64,000 nucleotides of DNA from Chloroflexota bacterium (GCA_011525385.1 WTGF01000059.1:101193-165192); one strand, 5' to 3'. Positions 36,687 to 46,108 are shown, numbered from the stretch's first letter. Translations and numbers: made by a program. The notes: generated by a model from the sequence alone, not told the origin.

Positions 36687-37733
36687 CTAACCTTCACTGG
36701 CTTCTGTAGCTTCCTCCGACTCCGGTTCTTGATCGGTGGCGGCCGCTTCGACAGCTGCGACCGCATCCGCGTCCTTCATGTCTTCGTCGTCTTCTTCGGC
36801 AGCTTCTTCGGAAACGTCTTCTTCGGCGACTGCAGTCGGTTCATCGTCCGCTGCAGATTGCTCCGCGCCCGCCAACGAAGCAGATTCTTCCTCCCCGGCT
36901 GCAACCTGCGACTGCGGTTGACTTTCACTATCCGCTTCTTGATCGGACAGGGCTTCAGTTTCCTCTACCACGTCTCCCGGCGGCTCGTCGGGCAATCCCC
37001 AATCGTTAGGCGTGGCGTCGTCAATTGCTTTGACTATCTCAGCCGTCGACGGGACGCCGCCCGCGCGCTCCGCTGTGATAGTCACACCGTTGACTTGCAC
37101 GGTTGGCGTGCCCGTAACATCCTCGGTCATCGCGCTGCTTAGCGTTCCGGAAATCGCCGCCGAGTTGAAGCAATTGGTCAGCGTACTTGTGTTAAGGCCA
37201 AGTCCCTCAGCGCCCGCCAGCAGCCGATTCTGCGAATACGCCGTGTTCGCATAGCGACTTTGCCAGTCGAAGAGCACGTCATGCATCTCCCAAAACATGC
37301 CCTGCCGCCCGGCGCATAGGGCAGCCCGCGCCGCGCCTTGGGCATTGGGGATGGAACCCGTCTGCATCGGGACATAAGTGAACAGAATCTGCCCCCCTCG
37401 AACACGATCGAGAATCGCGTCAAATGAATCGCTATGCAGTGCCTCGCAACCCGGGCAGGCGAAGCTGGCGTACTCGTCCAAGGTGACCGGCGCATTCAAA
37501 TCACCCAGCTGCGGGTAGCCCTCAACTGAGAAAGATCTTGAAATGTTATCGTATCGCTCCGTTAAATCCGGTGGAATATAGGCCTCGACCGGCTGATTGG
37601 AAACAACAACCATAGCGACAGCCACAACCGCCACAATTACAATGGCCAACAGCAATATCATCCATCGATTCTGACGACGCTGCCTTTGACGGCGCTGTCT
37701 GGCTTCCCGCGTGCGACTTGCCTTTTTTGCCAT
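36687..37733 (-). CDS. DsbA-family membrane-anchored thiol oxidoreductase with long acidic tail
   Basis: A 348-residue protein. A very basic cytoplasmic start (about 23 residues) and one membrane segment (about 24-46) place the rest outside. The DsbA-like domain has FACPGCEAL (C93 and C96) and the cis-proline loop GTPTVQVNG near 210. From about residue 245 to the end the chain is a disordered Glu/Ala/Asp/Ser-rich tail, not part of the fold. A ribosome site AGGAGG stands directly before the ATG. It is divergent from acnA. It may work with the TlpA and CcdA-type proteins at 10.5-13.2 kb to form or isomerise disulfides. Confidence 0.85.
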   Translation of the reverse strand: MAKKASRTREARQRRQRQRRQNRWMILLLAIVIVAVVAVAMVVVSNQPVEAYIPPDLTERYDNISRSFSVEGYPQLGDLNAPVTLDEYASFACPGCEALHSDSFDAILDRVRGGQILFTYVPMQTGSIPNAQGAARAALCAGRQGMFWEMHDVLFDWQSRYANTAYSQNRLLAGAEGLGLNTSTLTNCFNSAAISGTLSSAMTEDVTGTPTVQVNGVTITAERAGGVPSTAEIVKAIDDATPNDWGLPDEPPGDVVEETEALSDQEADSESQPQSQVAAGEEESASLAGAEQSAADDEPTAVAEEDVSEEAAEEDDEDMKDADAVAAVEAAATDQEPESEEATEASEG

Positions 37734-37926
37734 ATCCTCCTAAACCTCGCGTTACGACAATGAATCCTCGCTAAACATGCCAAGAGTCTAATGCACAGTC
37801 GACGGTTTGTAAAAGGACAGTATTAGACATTTCGGGGGCTCCTTCCGCGCTCAAAGCAAGCTGTCTGCCGCTGGAAAAACGCAAACGCTTGTAATATGAG
37901 ATACGCTAACATCGCGCCCCGAACTC

Positions 37927-37935
37927 TGGTAGAAT
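37927..37935 (+). promoter_or_regulatory. Candidate extended -10 promoter of acnA
   Basis: TGGTAGAAT gives a TGn extension plus TAGAAT (five of six consensus positions), about 90 nt upstream of the acnA ATG. No convincing -35 hexamer, as expected for extended -10 promoters. Confidence 0.45.
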
Positions 37936-38025
37936 GAAAGCTTGCCAGAAGCAGCGGATTGGCGCGCCTGGCTTTCTCGCATGACCGCTGAAGAATCGGT
38001 CCCAATAGTCATAAAGGAAGAGCCT

Positions 38026-40731
38026 ATGAGCGACGTTTTTGGAGCACGCGGCACATTTGATACCGGGGACGGCCAGGCGGTCATTTACCGGTTGAGCAAG
38101 TTGTCGGAGCGCGGCATCGGGCACGTTGATGCGCTGCCCTTCAGCATCAAGATCCTCTTGGAAAATGCGCTGCGCAATCAGGACGGACGGCACTTCACCG
38201 CCGACGACGTGCTGAATCTGGCCTCATGGGATGCGGACAATCACAATCCAGCCGAAATCCCCTTTAGTCCGGCGCGGGTGATTCTGCAAGACTTTACAGG
38301 CGTGCCTTCACTTGTGGACCTTGCGGCCTTGCGCAGCGCGATGGCGCGCATGGGTGGCGATCCGCACAAGATCAATCCGACTGTGCCCGTGGACCTGGTC
38401 ATTGATCACTCGGTTCAGGTCGATTTTTTCGGCCAGCCCGATGCCATCGCGCGCAATGCGGAAATGGAGTTCGTACGCAACCGCGAACGATATGAATTCC
38501 TGCACTGGGGACAAAAAGCTTTCGAGAATCTCAAGGTCGTGCCGCCCGCCACGGGAATCGTGCATCAAGTCAATTTGGAATACCTGGCAAAAGTCGTGCA
38601 GCTTTACGACGATCCGAAGGGCAAAGGAAAAGTAGCGCTGCCGGACAGTCTGGTCGGTACCGACAGTCATACCACAATGGTCAATGGCCTGGGTGTGCTT
38701 GGCTGGGGCGTTGGCGGCATCGAAGCGGAAGCGGCCATGTTGGGCCAGCCAATCTACATGCTGATGCCCGAGGTGGTCGGATTCAAGTTGATGGGACAGT
38801 TGCCCGAAGGCTCGACAGCCACTGACCTGGTACTCGTCGTGACGCAGATGCTGCGCCAGAAAGGCGTGGTTGGCAAGTTCGTCGAGTTTTATGGACCCGG
38901 GCTCAGCAGCATGACCCTGCCCGATCGCGCGACTATCGCCAACATGGCCCCCGAATATGGGGCGACCATGGGTTTCTTCCCGGTGGATGACGAAGTCATC
39001 AGCTATCTGCGCCGCACCGGCAGAGACGAAGCAACCCTGCAATTGGTCGAACGTTATTGCAAGGAACAAGGCCTGTTTCGCAGCGACGACAGCGGCGATC
39101 CCGAATTCAATGACAATCTGGCATTAGACCTGGCTACAGTTGAGCCCAGTCTAGCCGGCCCGTTGCGCCCGCAAGATCGCGTTCTGGTGAAAGATCTGAA
39201 GCCTACCTTCAACAAAGTGCTGACAGCGCCCTTGGGACCACAAGGTTTCGCCCTCACGGCAGATCAATTGGGCAGTGCCGGCAGCTACCGAAGCAATGGT
39301 GACAAAGCCGAACTAAAGCACGGCGCCGTGGTAATCGCCGCCATCACCTCCTGCACCAATACCAGCAATCCCTCGGTGATGGTCGCGGCCGGCTTGCTGG
39401 CCAAGAAGGCCAACGAACGCGGGCTTAATCGCAAACCTTATGTGAAGACCAGCCTGGCGCCCGGCTCCAAAGTGGTCACGGAGTATCTGGACAAGGCCGG
39501 TCTCACGCCACATCTGGAAGCGCTCGGCTTTCATACCGTCGGCTACGGATGCACGACCTGTATCGGCAACAGTGGCCCGCTGCCGGAACCGGTACGAGAG
39601 GCCATACACGGGGCGGATATCGTCGCTGCCTCGGTTTTGAGCGGCAATCGCAATTTCGGGGGCAGGATCGGGCCCGACGTCCGCGCCAATTTCCTGGCTT
39701 CTCCGCCGCTGGTCGTAGCCTATGCCTTGGCCGGCACCGTCGATATCGACCTTAGCAGCGAGCCGATCGCCCAGGATCGCGATGGACTTGACGTCTATCT
39801 CAATGATATTTGGCCATCGCAAAGCGAAATCCTGTCCACGCTGCAGAACAGCCTGGACGCCAAAATGTTTGTCGAGCAATACGGCAATGTCTACGAAGGG
39901 AACGCGGAGTGGAACGCCATCCCGAGCACCGACGAACCGGTGTATGAGTGGCGGGCGGACAGCACCTATATCCAGGAACCGCCCTTCTTTGTCGATCTGC
40001 CGCACGAACCCCCGCCAATCGAGCCCATCACTGGAGCGCGCGTCATGGTCAAGGGCGGCGACTCCGTCACCACCGATCACATTTCTCCAGCCGGCGCCAT
40101 CGCCATCAACGGTCCGGCCGGGCAGTACCTGCTGGACAGGGACGTGAGCCCGCAATATTTCAACAGTTTCGGATCGCGCCGCGGCAACGACCGCGTGATG
40201 ACAAGAGGCACTTTCGCCAACGTGCGCCTGCGCAATCTGCTGGTGCCCAACAGTGAAGGCGGCGTCACATACTATCTGCCGACCATGGCAGAAATGTCCA
40301 TCTATGAGGCCGCGCTCCGGTACCAGGAAGACGGCACGCCCCTGATTGTCATCGCGGGCAAAGACTACGGCATGGGATCCTCGCGCGATTGGGCCGCGAA
40401 AGGCACCTTGCTCTTGGGTATACGAGCCGTGATTGCCGAAAGCATTGAACGCATTCACCGCAGCAATCTGGTGATGATGGGCGTACTGCCCCTCACCTTC
40501 GCCGATGGGCAATCTTATCGCTCGCTAGGACTCACCGGGCACGAAACATACGATATTCCCGTCGCCAACGACATAAAGCCAATGGACAGATTGACAGTCA
40601 CGGCCACCGACGATGCTGGAAAGGCAACCCAGTTTGACGTCATCGTCCGTCTCGATTCCCCCGTAGAAGTGGACTACTACCGCAACGGCGGCATCCTCCA
40701 CACAGTCCTGCGAAACTTCCTTTCCGATTAA
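38026..40731 (+). CDS. acnA: Aconitate hydratase A
   Basis: A 901-residue AcnA/IRP1-type aconitase. ATG 38026 follows AAGGAAGAG; upstream in-frame codons back to 37942 encode nothing family-like. The three [4Fe-4S] cysteines are in [11 protein letters not shown] and [45 protein letters not shown] (residues near 710-730) and [13 protein letters not shown] form the swivel-domain active site. It converts citrate to isocitrate. Citrate synthase and KorAB in the same window act before and after it. It is followed by a 600-bp repeat-filled gap. Confidence 0.97.
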   Translation: MSDVFGARGTFDTGDGQAVIYRLSKLSERGIGHVDALPFSIKILLENALRNQDGRHFTADDVLNLASWDADNHNPAEIPFSPARVILQDFTGVPSLVDLAALRSAMARMGGDPHKINPTVPVDLVIDHSVQVDFFGQPDAIARNAEMEFVRNRERYEFLHWGQKAFENLKVVPPATGIVHQVNLEYLAKVVQLYDDPKGKGKVALPDSLVGTDSHTTMVNGLGVLGWGVGGIEAEAAMLGQPIYMLMPEVVGFKLMGQLPEGSTATDLVLVVTQMLRQKGVVGKFVEFYGPGLSSMTLPDRATIANMAPEYGATMGFFPVDDEVISYLRRTGRDEATLQLVERYCKEQGLFRSDDSGDPEFNDNLALDLATVEPSLAGPLRPQDRVLVKDLKPTFNKVLTAPLGPQGFALTADQLGSAGSYRSNGDKAELKHGAVVIAAITSCTNTSNPSVMVAAGLLAKKANERGLNRKPYVKTSLAPGSKVVTEYLDKAGLTPHLEALGFHTVGYGCTTCIGNSGPLPEPVREAIHGADIVAASVLSGNRNFGGRIGPDVRANFLASPPLVVAYALAGTVDIDLSSEPIAQDRDGLDVYLNDIWPSQSEILSTLQNSLDAKMFVEQYGNVYEGNAEWNAIPSTDEPVYEWRADSTYIQEPPFFVDLPHEPPPIEPITGARVMVKGGDSVTTDHISPAGAIAINGPAGQYLLDRDVSPQYFNSFGSRRGNDRVMTRGTFANVRLRNLLVPNSEGGVTYYLPTMAEMSIYEAALRYQEDGTPLIVIAGKDYGMGSSRDWAAKGTLLLGIRAVIAESIERIHRSNLVMMGVLPLTFADGQSYRSLGLTGHETYDIPVANDIKPMDRLTVTATDDAGKATQFDVIVRLDSPVEVDYYRNGGILHTVLRNFLSD

Positions 40732-40901
40732 GGGCATTTACCGCGAAGATTCAGCGACAGCGCGTCAATTTCGGCGCGCTGTTTGGTGACGCATCCTTTT
40801 CGGTTGAATACTGCCCCATCTCCCCAAAATGAGCTGAGGACAGGACAGTTTTTCATCAGACGCGATATCGCCACAAAATCTGAAAAACTCAGGTGATTTT
40901 C

Positions 40902-41084
40902 GGGCGACCTGATAGACTCTGTTGAAATACACCCCTCATCCCCCGGCCCCTTCTCCCACAAGGGGAGAAGGGGAGTCTTGTGACCCGTATTGAGCCCTTT
41001 AAGCCCCTCTCCCTTTATGGGAGAGGGGTTTGGGGTGAGGGTCTACGCAGTTCTTCAACAGACTCTGATAGGTCGCCCCTACAA
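40902..41084. repeat. Inverted-repeat-flanked element downstream of acnA
   Basis: The left end gggcgacct...gactctgttgaa (40902-40928) returns in inverted orientation at 41053-41084, and a third copy stands at 63947-63978. Between the ends lies a GC-rich unit with a perfect 10-bp hairpin (CCCCTCTCCC 41004-41013, GGGAGAGGGG 41019-41028). The unit 40972-41040 is directly repeated at 41176-41244. The gap 40732-41343 holds no gene. Confidence 0.75.
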
Positions 41085-41108
41085 TTTTCGCCATAAAAGA
41101 ACCTCGTA

Positions 41109-41130
41109 GGGGTCAGCTATTAGCTGACCC
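41109..41130. repeat. GTAGGGG-type palindromic hairpin, copy C
   Basis: GGGTCAGCT (41110-41118), loop ATT, AGCTGACCC (41122-41130): a perfect 9-bp stem preceded by the cgtaggg motif. Copies with different stems stand at 53364-53384 and 54552-54571. Confidence 0.75.
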
Positions 41131-41175
41131 GCCGCTATCGCTTCAAACCTGTCCTGTCCTCTGCCAAAATGAGGG

Positions 41176-41244
41176 GGAGTCTTTTGACCCGTATTGAGCC
41201 CTTTAAGCCCCTCCCTCTTAATGGGGGAGGGGTTTGGGGTGGGG
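41176..41244. repeat. Second direct copy of the 69-bp GC-rich unit
   Basis: Matches 40972-41040 in nearly all positions (shared gacccgtattgagcccttta block) but the hairpin is shorter: CCCCTCCC (41208-41215) pairs with GGGAGGGG (41225-41232). Two copies 204 bp apart, with no gene between. Confidence 0.8.
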
Positions 41245-41343
41245 GCAAGTGACGTAAACCCGCGCATCATTGGCAGTTGAATCCGTCTCTATTTAGAGAT
41301 AAGGTTGCTGCCGATTTCTCCACCACTGCCCGGAGCGCCATTC

Positions 41344-42651
41344 ATGTATCCCTTGCGAACCAGTCATCGGCTGCTGGTTACCATCTTCATCACGCAGAGC
41401 CTGATGTCCGCCTCGCAAATTGCCATCCTCACCCTGCATTCCATCGCTGCCGGCATCCTCGGCGGCGGCGACAGCACCGCCGGCATGCCGACAACCGTTG
41501 TCACATTTTCTCATTCAATCATGGCCTACGTCTTCGGCATTTACATGGGGCGTTTCGGCCGGCGCATAGGACTCAGCACTGCCTACGCCTTTGGCGCGCT
41601 GGGTGGCATCCTGGGTACGATCGCCGTTCTGAACGGAAACTTCTTCCTGTTGTTGGTTAGCTCGGCCTGTATGGGCTCTTCCCGAGCCGGCGCGCAGATG
41701 AGCCGATTCGTAGTCGGCGAGATGTTCCCGGCTGAAAAACGCGCGCAAATGATCGGACGGATCGTCTTTGCCGGTACCATCGGCGCCATTTTTGGCCCCG
41801 CGCTTATCGAACCGGGCACGCGACTGGCCGGCACGCTAGCCCTTGATCTGGCCAATGGACCCGTTTTGTCCAACTCCGGTTTCTTGGGTGGATTCATGCC
41901 GGCGGCAGATTTTCGGGGGGGATTGACGACAGGACCCTGGGTGATGGCATGCTTCATGTACGGCTTGTCCTTTCTGATCAGCATTCTCTTCCTGCGCCCG
42001 GAACCGGCGCTTGTCGCGCGGCAGTACATCTTCCAGAGCAAGCACCAAAACCAAGCAGATACCAAGCACAAGCTCAAGGATCTGCTGCGGCTGCCCAATG
42101 TGCAACTGGCGATACTGTCCATGCTCATCTGCCAAACGGTGATGAGTACCCTGATGACCATCACGCCCTGGCATATGCATCGCGCGGACCACGACAACAC
42201 CACCGTCTCACTGGTGATTTCGGCGCACGTAATGGGCATGTTTGGGCTGTCAGCTGTGACCGGATATCTTATTGATCGCTACGGGCGGATTCCCATGATG
42301 GTGGTAGCGGCATTGACCTTGGTGGCCTCCGCCATAATAGCTCCCCTTTCGACGCAATTGCCCTACCTGCTGGTGGGATTGTTCTTGCTCGGATTGGGCT
42401 GGAACTTCGGCTATATCGCCGGCTCGTCCATGCTTGCCGACGCGCTTAGCGGTTCCGACCGAACGCGCGTCGCCGGGTTTAACGACATGCTGGTCGCGTT
42501 TTGCGCCGGGCTGGGAACTTTAAGTTCGGGATTCCTCTATGGATTGGGGGGATTCTTGCTCGTTAGCGTCGGAGGCGGCGTGCTGGCCCTGCTGCTGCTG
42601 GCCCTGGTTCGACAACTGTCAGTGAAACAATTTGCCCTGGGCGCCAGCTAG
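41344..42651 (+). CDS. Major facilitator superfamily transporter
   Basis: A 435-residue, twelve-segment transporter. ATG 41344 is set by GGAG 8 nt upstream; an earlier in-frame codon at 41305 has none. The cytoplasmic MFS motif between segments 2 and 3 is GRFGRRIGL, and its counterpart in the second half is DRYGRIPMM. An unusually polar central loop (about 220-265) separates the halves. Substrate cannot be inferred; no biosynthetic cluster flanks it. The stop TAG shares the bases CTAG with the stop of the convergent gene. Confidence 0.85.
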   Translation: MYPLRTSHRLLVTIFITQSLMSASQIAILTLHSIAAGILGGGDSTAGMPTTVVTFSHSIMAYVFGIYMGRFGRRIGLSTAYAFGALGGILGTIAVLNGNFFLLLVSSACMGSSRAGAQMSRFVVGEMFPAEKRAQMIGRIVFAGTIGAIFGPALIEPGTRLAGTLALDLANGPVLSNSGFLGGFMPAADFRGGLTTGPWVMACFMYGLSFLISILFLRPEPALVARQYIFQSKHQNQADTKHKLKDLLRLPNVQLAILSMLICQTVMSTLMTITPWHMHRADHDNTTVSLVISAHVMGMFGLSAVTGYLIDRYGRIPMMVVAALTLVASAIIAPLSTQLPYLLVGLFLLGLGWNFGYIAGSSMLADALSGSDRTRVAGFNDMLVAFCAGLGTLSSGFLYGLGGFLLVSVGGGVLALLLLALVRQLSVKQFALGAS

Positions 42652-43085
42652 CCGTCCTCGGCTTGCCCCAGCAGATAATTCTGTTCCACAATTGCCAGCC
42701 AAGCCAAACCGATAATGAAGGTTGAGCTGCCGAAGGCCAGCGCCGTGATTATCGAATTGGCGACAGGTATGTTTTCCAGGATTTCGCTTAGGGCCGCCTG
42801 CGCGAGGCGGATGCCGACGTAGCCAGCTATACCGCCGCCCAATACGACGACGCCGGTCGTTTGCATCATACGGGCTAGATCTTGTCGCGAAAGGTCTTGA
42901 TCGAAATATTTGCGGTAAATGTCCAGGCACATCCAGGCATCGGCCATCGATATGCCCAATTGCTTGGCCAGTTCCAGCGTGGGTCCCGGGACCGCGCCCG
43001 TCAATCCCGCGCCAGCGACCGTTTGCGTGATCTTTACGAAAGCTTCGTAGCGCTTCTGTTGCAAAAAAGCCTGGTCTACCGCCAT
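42648..43085 (-). CDS. Small membrane protein of unknown function
   Basis: A 145-residue protein. The first ~75 residues are polar and helical (FVKITQTVAGAGLTG, MADAWMCLDIYRKYFDQDLS). Then come two hydrophobic, Gly-rich segments (about 77-95 and 107-134). I do not recognise the family. Its stop codon is read from the same four bases (42648-42651) as the MFS stop on the other strand. It is divergent from the RNase H gene, about 55 bp from start to start. Confidence 0.6.
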   Translation of the reverse strand: MAVDQAFLQQKRYEAFVKITQTVAGAGLTGAVPGPTLELAKQLGISMADAWMCLDIYRKYFDQDLSRQDLARMMQTTGVVVLGGGIAGYVGIRLAQAALSEILENIPVANSIITALAFGSSTFIIGLAWLAIVEQNYLLGQAEDG

Positions 43086-43140
43086 AGATCCCGATGTCTT
43101 TCTACCTGCGTCCCTGTATGCTAGACTGCGGACCTATCAT

Positions 43141-44049
43141 ATGCAATTGGCAGATGAGATGCAAATCACCATTTACACCGATGGCGCCTGCGACATTCAC
43201 GCCGACAACCAGCCAGGCGGCTGGGCTGCTATCCTCTGCGCGACCGACGAAAGCGGAAACGTCATCAAAGAGTCTGTCCTCAGCGGCGGCCGGGAAATGA
43301 CCACCAATAACCAAATGGAGCTCACCGCTGTCATTGAAGGTCTCAAAGCGCTGAAGCGTCCTTCTGAAGCGACCATCGTCAGTGACTCGCGATATGTGAT
43401 TGATATCGCCAAGAGTGCGAAGAAGAGCCGCAAGAACGCCGATTTGTGGAAGCGATATTTCGAATTGGCGGCGCGCCACCAGATCAAATGGCGTTACATT
43501 GAGGGACACTCCGGCCACCCCTACAACGAGCGCTGCGATCGCATCGCGGTGGCCGAAAAGAATCGGCTGTCGCTTAGTAAGGTGAATTCTGTAGATCAGC
43601 CGCCCTCCACCATTGAAAGCGACATCAAGGTCTATCTCTCGACGCGCTATTCTTCGCGGCAGAAAAAGGCGGCCTGGTCCGCCGTGACCGTGTCCGGGGA
43701 AGAGGTGCGGGAGTACGGCGCTGCGCTCGAAAAAACCAGCGAATTGGAAGCCGTGCTAATTGGGGCGAATACCTGCCTGGCGGCGCTGCCGGCCGGTCGC
43801 AGCGTCACCGTCCTGACAGCGCAGGAATACCTTTCCAAGGGTATGAACCACTGGATCGCGAAGTGGGCCGCAAAGGGTTGGAAAACGCAAGAAGGGAAGC
43901 CGGTAAAGTATCAAAGCCAATGGCGGGCTCTTCTTGAACTCTCGAAGGCGCGAAACCTGGCATTTGTCTTTGTCAGGTCACGCCAGGACAATCCTCATTT
44001 TCGGCGCGGGACCGACATGGCAAAGCAGTTGCTGGAACGCGCGGACTGA
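43141..44049 (+). CDS. Two-domain RNase HI-like protein, second domain degenerate
   Basis: A 302-residue protein, about twice the normal length. Residues 8-143 are an RNase H fold with all four acidic residues (D14 in IYTDGA, E60 in NNQMEL, D82 in SDSRYV, D133) and GHSGH. This domain lacks the basic handle. Residues 160-302 look like a second RNase H copy in which the first and third acids are lost (S167, A227) but E203 and D292 remain, and the handle-like KGMNHWIAKWAAKGWK is kept. It should cut RNA in RNA:DNA hybrids with domain 1, perhaps using domain 2 to grip. ATG 43159 is an alternative start. Confidence 0.82.
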   Translation: MQLADEMQITIYTDGACDIHADNQPGGWAAILCATDESGNVIKESVLSGGREMTTNNQMELTAVIEGLKALKRPSEATIVSDSRYVIDIAKSAKKSRKNADLWKRYFELAARHQIKWRYIEGHSGHPYNERCDRIAVAEKNRLSLSKVNSVDQPPSTIESDIKVYLSTRYSSRQKKAAWSAVTVSGEEVREYGAALEKTSELEAVLIGANTCLAALPAGRSVTVLTAQEYLSKGMNHWIAKWAAKGWKTQEGKPVKYQSQWRALLELSKARNLAFVFVRSRQDNPHFRRGTDMAKQLLERAD

Positions 44050-44115
44050 CGGAGCTTGTGTTATAGTAGGCGATGTTCAGATTTCAACTTCCCAAGGCGA
44101 TACAGGAAACGATAA

Positions 44116-45282
44116 ATGCCCAGTTACGCGAGACGCGTCGAACCCTTCGGAACAACCATATTTACGGAAATTAATCAGCTTGCCGCCCAGCATCAGGCGG
44201 TTAATCTCGGGCAAGGCCGTCCCGATTTCGACGGGCCGCAAGAGATTATCGACGCGGCAATCCACGCCCTGAACGGCGACAGCGCCAATCAATACGCGCC
44301 CAGCCCCGGTCTGCCCAGTCTGCGCGCGGGTGTGGCCAGGCACGCCGGCGTCTTTTACGACATCGACGTCGATCCCGATACCGGCGTCATCGTGACGGCC
44401 GGCGCCACGCAAGGGGTTTACAGCGCCATCATGGGCCTGGTCGACCCCGGCGACGAAGTGATCGTGATCGAACCATACTACGACAGCTATGTGCCGGGCG
44501 TGCAAATGGCGGGCGGTGTACCCGTCTACGTGCCCATGCACCCGCCCAACTGGACCTTTGACGAAGCGGAACTGCGCGCCGCCTTTAATAGCAACACCAG
44601 AGCGATCCTGCTGAACACGCCCAACAACCCGACCGGGCGCGTCTATACGCGCGCCGAACTTCAGATGATTGCCGATCTTTGCATCGAGCACGATGTCATC
44701 GTGATTTCCGACGAGGTTTATGAGCACCTGATCTTTGAAGGGCATCAGCACCTCGCGATCGCCTCGCTGGATGGCATGTTTGAGCGCACAGTGACAGTTG
44801 GCAGCGCGGGCAAAACCTTTGGCATGACCGGCTGGAAGATCGGTTGGGTCTACGGTCATCCCGAGTTGATAACCGGTGTCTGGCGCGCGCACCAATTCAT
44901 CACTTTCGCAACCAATCACCCTACGCAAGAGGCTGTTGCCTACGCTTTTACCCTGGGCAACAGCTATTACGAAGAGTATCAAGCGCTCTATACGCGCAAG
45001 CGTGAATTGGTCATGCAAGTGATTGACGCGGCCGGCATGACCGCTATTCAGCCCGAAGGCACTTATTTCATCATGGGCGACTTTTCCGATGTCTTCGCTG
45101 GAGATGATGTGGAATTCTGCAGGTACTGTATCGAGCGGATCGGCGTCGCCACCATACCGCCTTCCGCGTTCTTCAGCCCCAAACACCGCCATCATGCCGA
45201 AAATCACGTCCGCTTCGCCTTTTGCAAGAGCGACGAAACATTGGAGCAAGCCGCGGAGCGCATGCGGAAACTCCGTTCCTGA
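44116..45282 (+). CDS. Class I/II aminotransferase (kynurenine/methionine aminotransferase type)
   Basis: A 388-residue fold-type I PLP enzyme. The order of blocks is VNLGQGRPDFDGP, QYAPSPGLPSLR, NTPNNPTGR (Asn about 170), SDEVYEHL, and the PLP lysine K233 in SAGKTFGMTGWKIGW. The GQGRPDFDGP start and NQYAP are typical of kynurenine-oxoglutarate transaminase / methionine aminotransferase relatives (subgroup I-gamma). The true amino acid substrate is unknown. It lies 66 nt after the RNase H gene and upstream of a divergent-looking AT-rich regulatory region. Confidence 0.92.
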   Translation: MPSYARRVEPFGTTIFTEINQLAAQHQAVNLGQGRPDFDGPQEIIDAAIHALNGDSANQYAPSPGLPSLRAGVARHAGVFYDIDVDPDTGVIVTAGATQGVYSAIMGLVDPGDEVIVIEPYYDSYVPGVQMAGGVPVYVPMHPPNWTFDEAELRAAFNSNTRAILLNTPNNPTGRVYTRAELQMIADLCIEHDVIVISDEVYEHLIFEGHQHLAIASLDGMFERTVTVGSAGKTFGMTGWKIGWVYGHPELITGVWRAHQFITFATNHPTQEAVAYAFTLGNSYYEEYQALYTRKRELVMQVIDAAGMTAIQPEGTYFIMGDFSDVFAGDDVEFCRYCIERIGVATIPPSAFFSPKHRHHAENHVRFAFCKSDETLEQAAERMRKLRS

Positions 45283-45360
45283 TTCGCAGCATTGATCGCC
45301 TCAAAATTTTCAGCCCGATATTTCGCAAATTCGTCGGCTAGAACTATAGACATCATAATC

Positions 45361-45384
45361 ATATAATGATATAATTCATTATAT
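45361..45384. promoter_or_regulatory. Palindromic AT-rich site upstream of gntR, candidate operator with -10
   Basis: atataatga (45361-45369), tataat (45370-45375), tcattatat (45376-45384): perfect 9-bp arms around a TATAAT hexamer, 28 nt before the regulator ATG and inside an AT-rich island of an otherwise GC-rich sequence. The layout suits autoregulation by the dimeric GntR protein. Confidence 0.55.
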
Positions 45385-45412
45385 CTGTTGATTGATTGCA
45401 TTCATATGACGA

Positions 45413-46108
45413 ATGAGCGGCATAAACCTCGGTTCTGACTTTCTGAATTACATCGTTCGGCAGGGTTTCCAACCCGGCGACCGCTTGCCGTCTATTCAGG
45501 AACTGACCAACGATTCGCATCTTGATATGAGCGCCAACAAGGTTCGTGAGCAGCTCGAAGTTGCGCGAACCATGGGCTGGGTCGAGGTGCGATCCAAGCG
45601 CGGCACCCGTGTCAAGAATTATGCTTTCACCCCGGCAGTTCGCCTCAGCGCGCTATACGCCATGGCTTGCGGTGAAAGCTTCGAGTCCTTCGCTTCTTTG
45701 CGCAACCATGTGGAATCCGCATATTGGAACGAAGCTTGCGCCTTATTGCGTGCTGAAGATCTTGACGTCATGCAAGTCTGCATAGACGGCGCCAACGAAA
45801 AGCTCGATTCGCCGCCTATCCACATCCCGAATCCCGAACACCGGCTCTTTCATTTAACCGTGTTCAAGCATCTGGACAACACCTTTGTTCTCGGAATTCT
45901 CGAAGCCTATTGGGACCTGTACGAAGAAGTCGGCATCAATCGTTATATGGATTACAGCTACCTGCGCCGGGTTTGGGATTATCACGCCATCATTTTGGAG
46001 CATATCAAAAACAATCGTTTCGACGACGCTCGCTTGGCTTTCATAGAGCATACGCGGCTGCTTCGGCACGAGCCGGGCAATGCCTCTTGGGAGATGGAAA
46101 GAGGTTAA
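45413..46108 (+). CDS. GntR-family transcriptional regulator (FadR/FCD type)
   Basis: A 231-residue protein. The N-terminal winged helix-turn-helix is recognisable in FQPGDRLPSIQELTNDSHLDMSANKVREQLEVARTMG (residues about 19-54) and the wing GWVEVRSKRGTRV. The all-helical C-terminal domain has conserved positions of the FCD effector domain (FHLTVFKHLDNTF; DYHAIILEHIKNNRFDDARLAFIEHT). FCD domains usually bind organic acids via a metal. It stands 78 nt upstream of korA, so regulation of the 2-oxoacid oxidoreductase and of itself is likely. No good ribosome site; the leader is AT-rich. Confidence 0.87.
   Translation: MSGINLGSDFLNYIVRQGFQPGDRLPSIQELTNDSHLDMSANKVREQLEVARTMGWVEVRSKRGTRVKNYAFTPAVRLSALYAMACGESFESFASLRNHVESAYWNEACALLRAEDLDVMQVCIDGANEKLDSPPIHIPNPEHRLFHLTVFKHLDNTFVLGILEAYWDLYEEVGINRYMDYSYLRRVWDYHAIILEHIKNNRFDDARLAFIEHTRLLRHEPGNASWEMERG

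Noticed and set aside
39313..40512. 399-codon antisense frame under acnA
   Set aside because: Shadow frame; acnA motifs are complete on the plus strand.
40972..41244. Possible CRISPR-like direct repeats
   Set aside because: Only two copies of a 69-bp unit, imperfect and hairpin-rich, with no regular spacers and no cas genes.
44077..45249. 390-codon antisense frame under the aminotransferase gene
   Set aside because: Shadow frame; the plus-strand enzyme is complete with PLP lysine.
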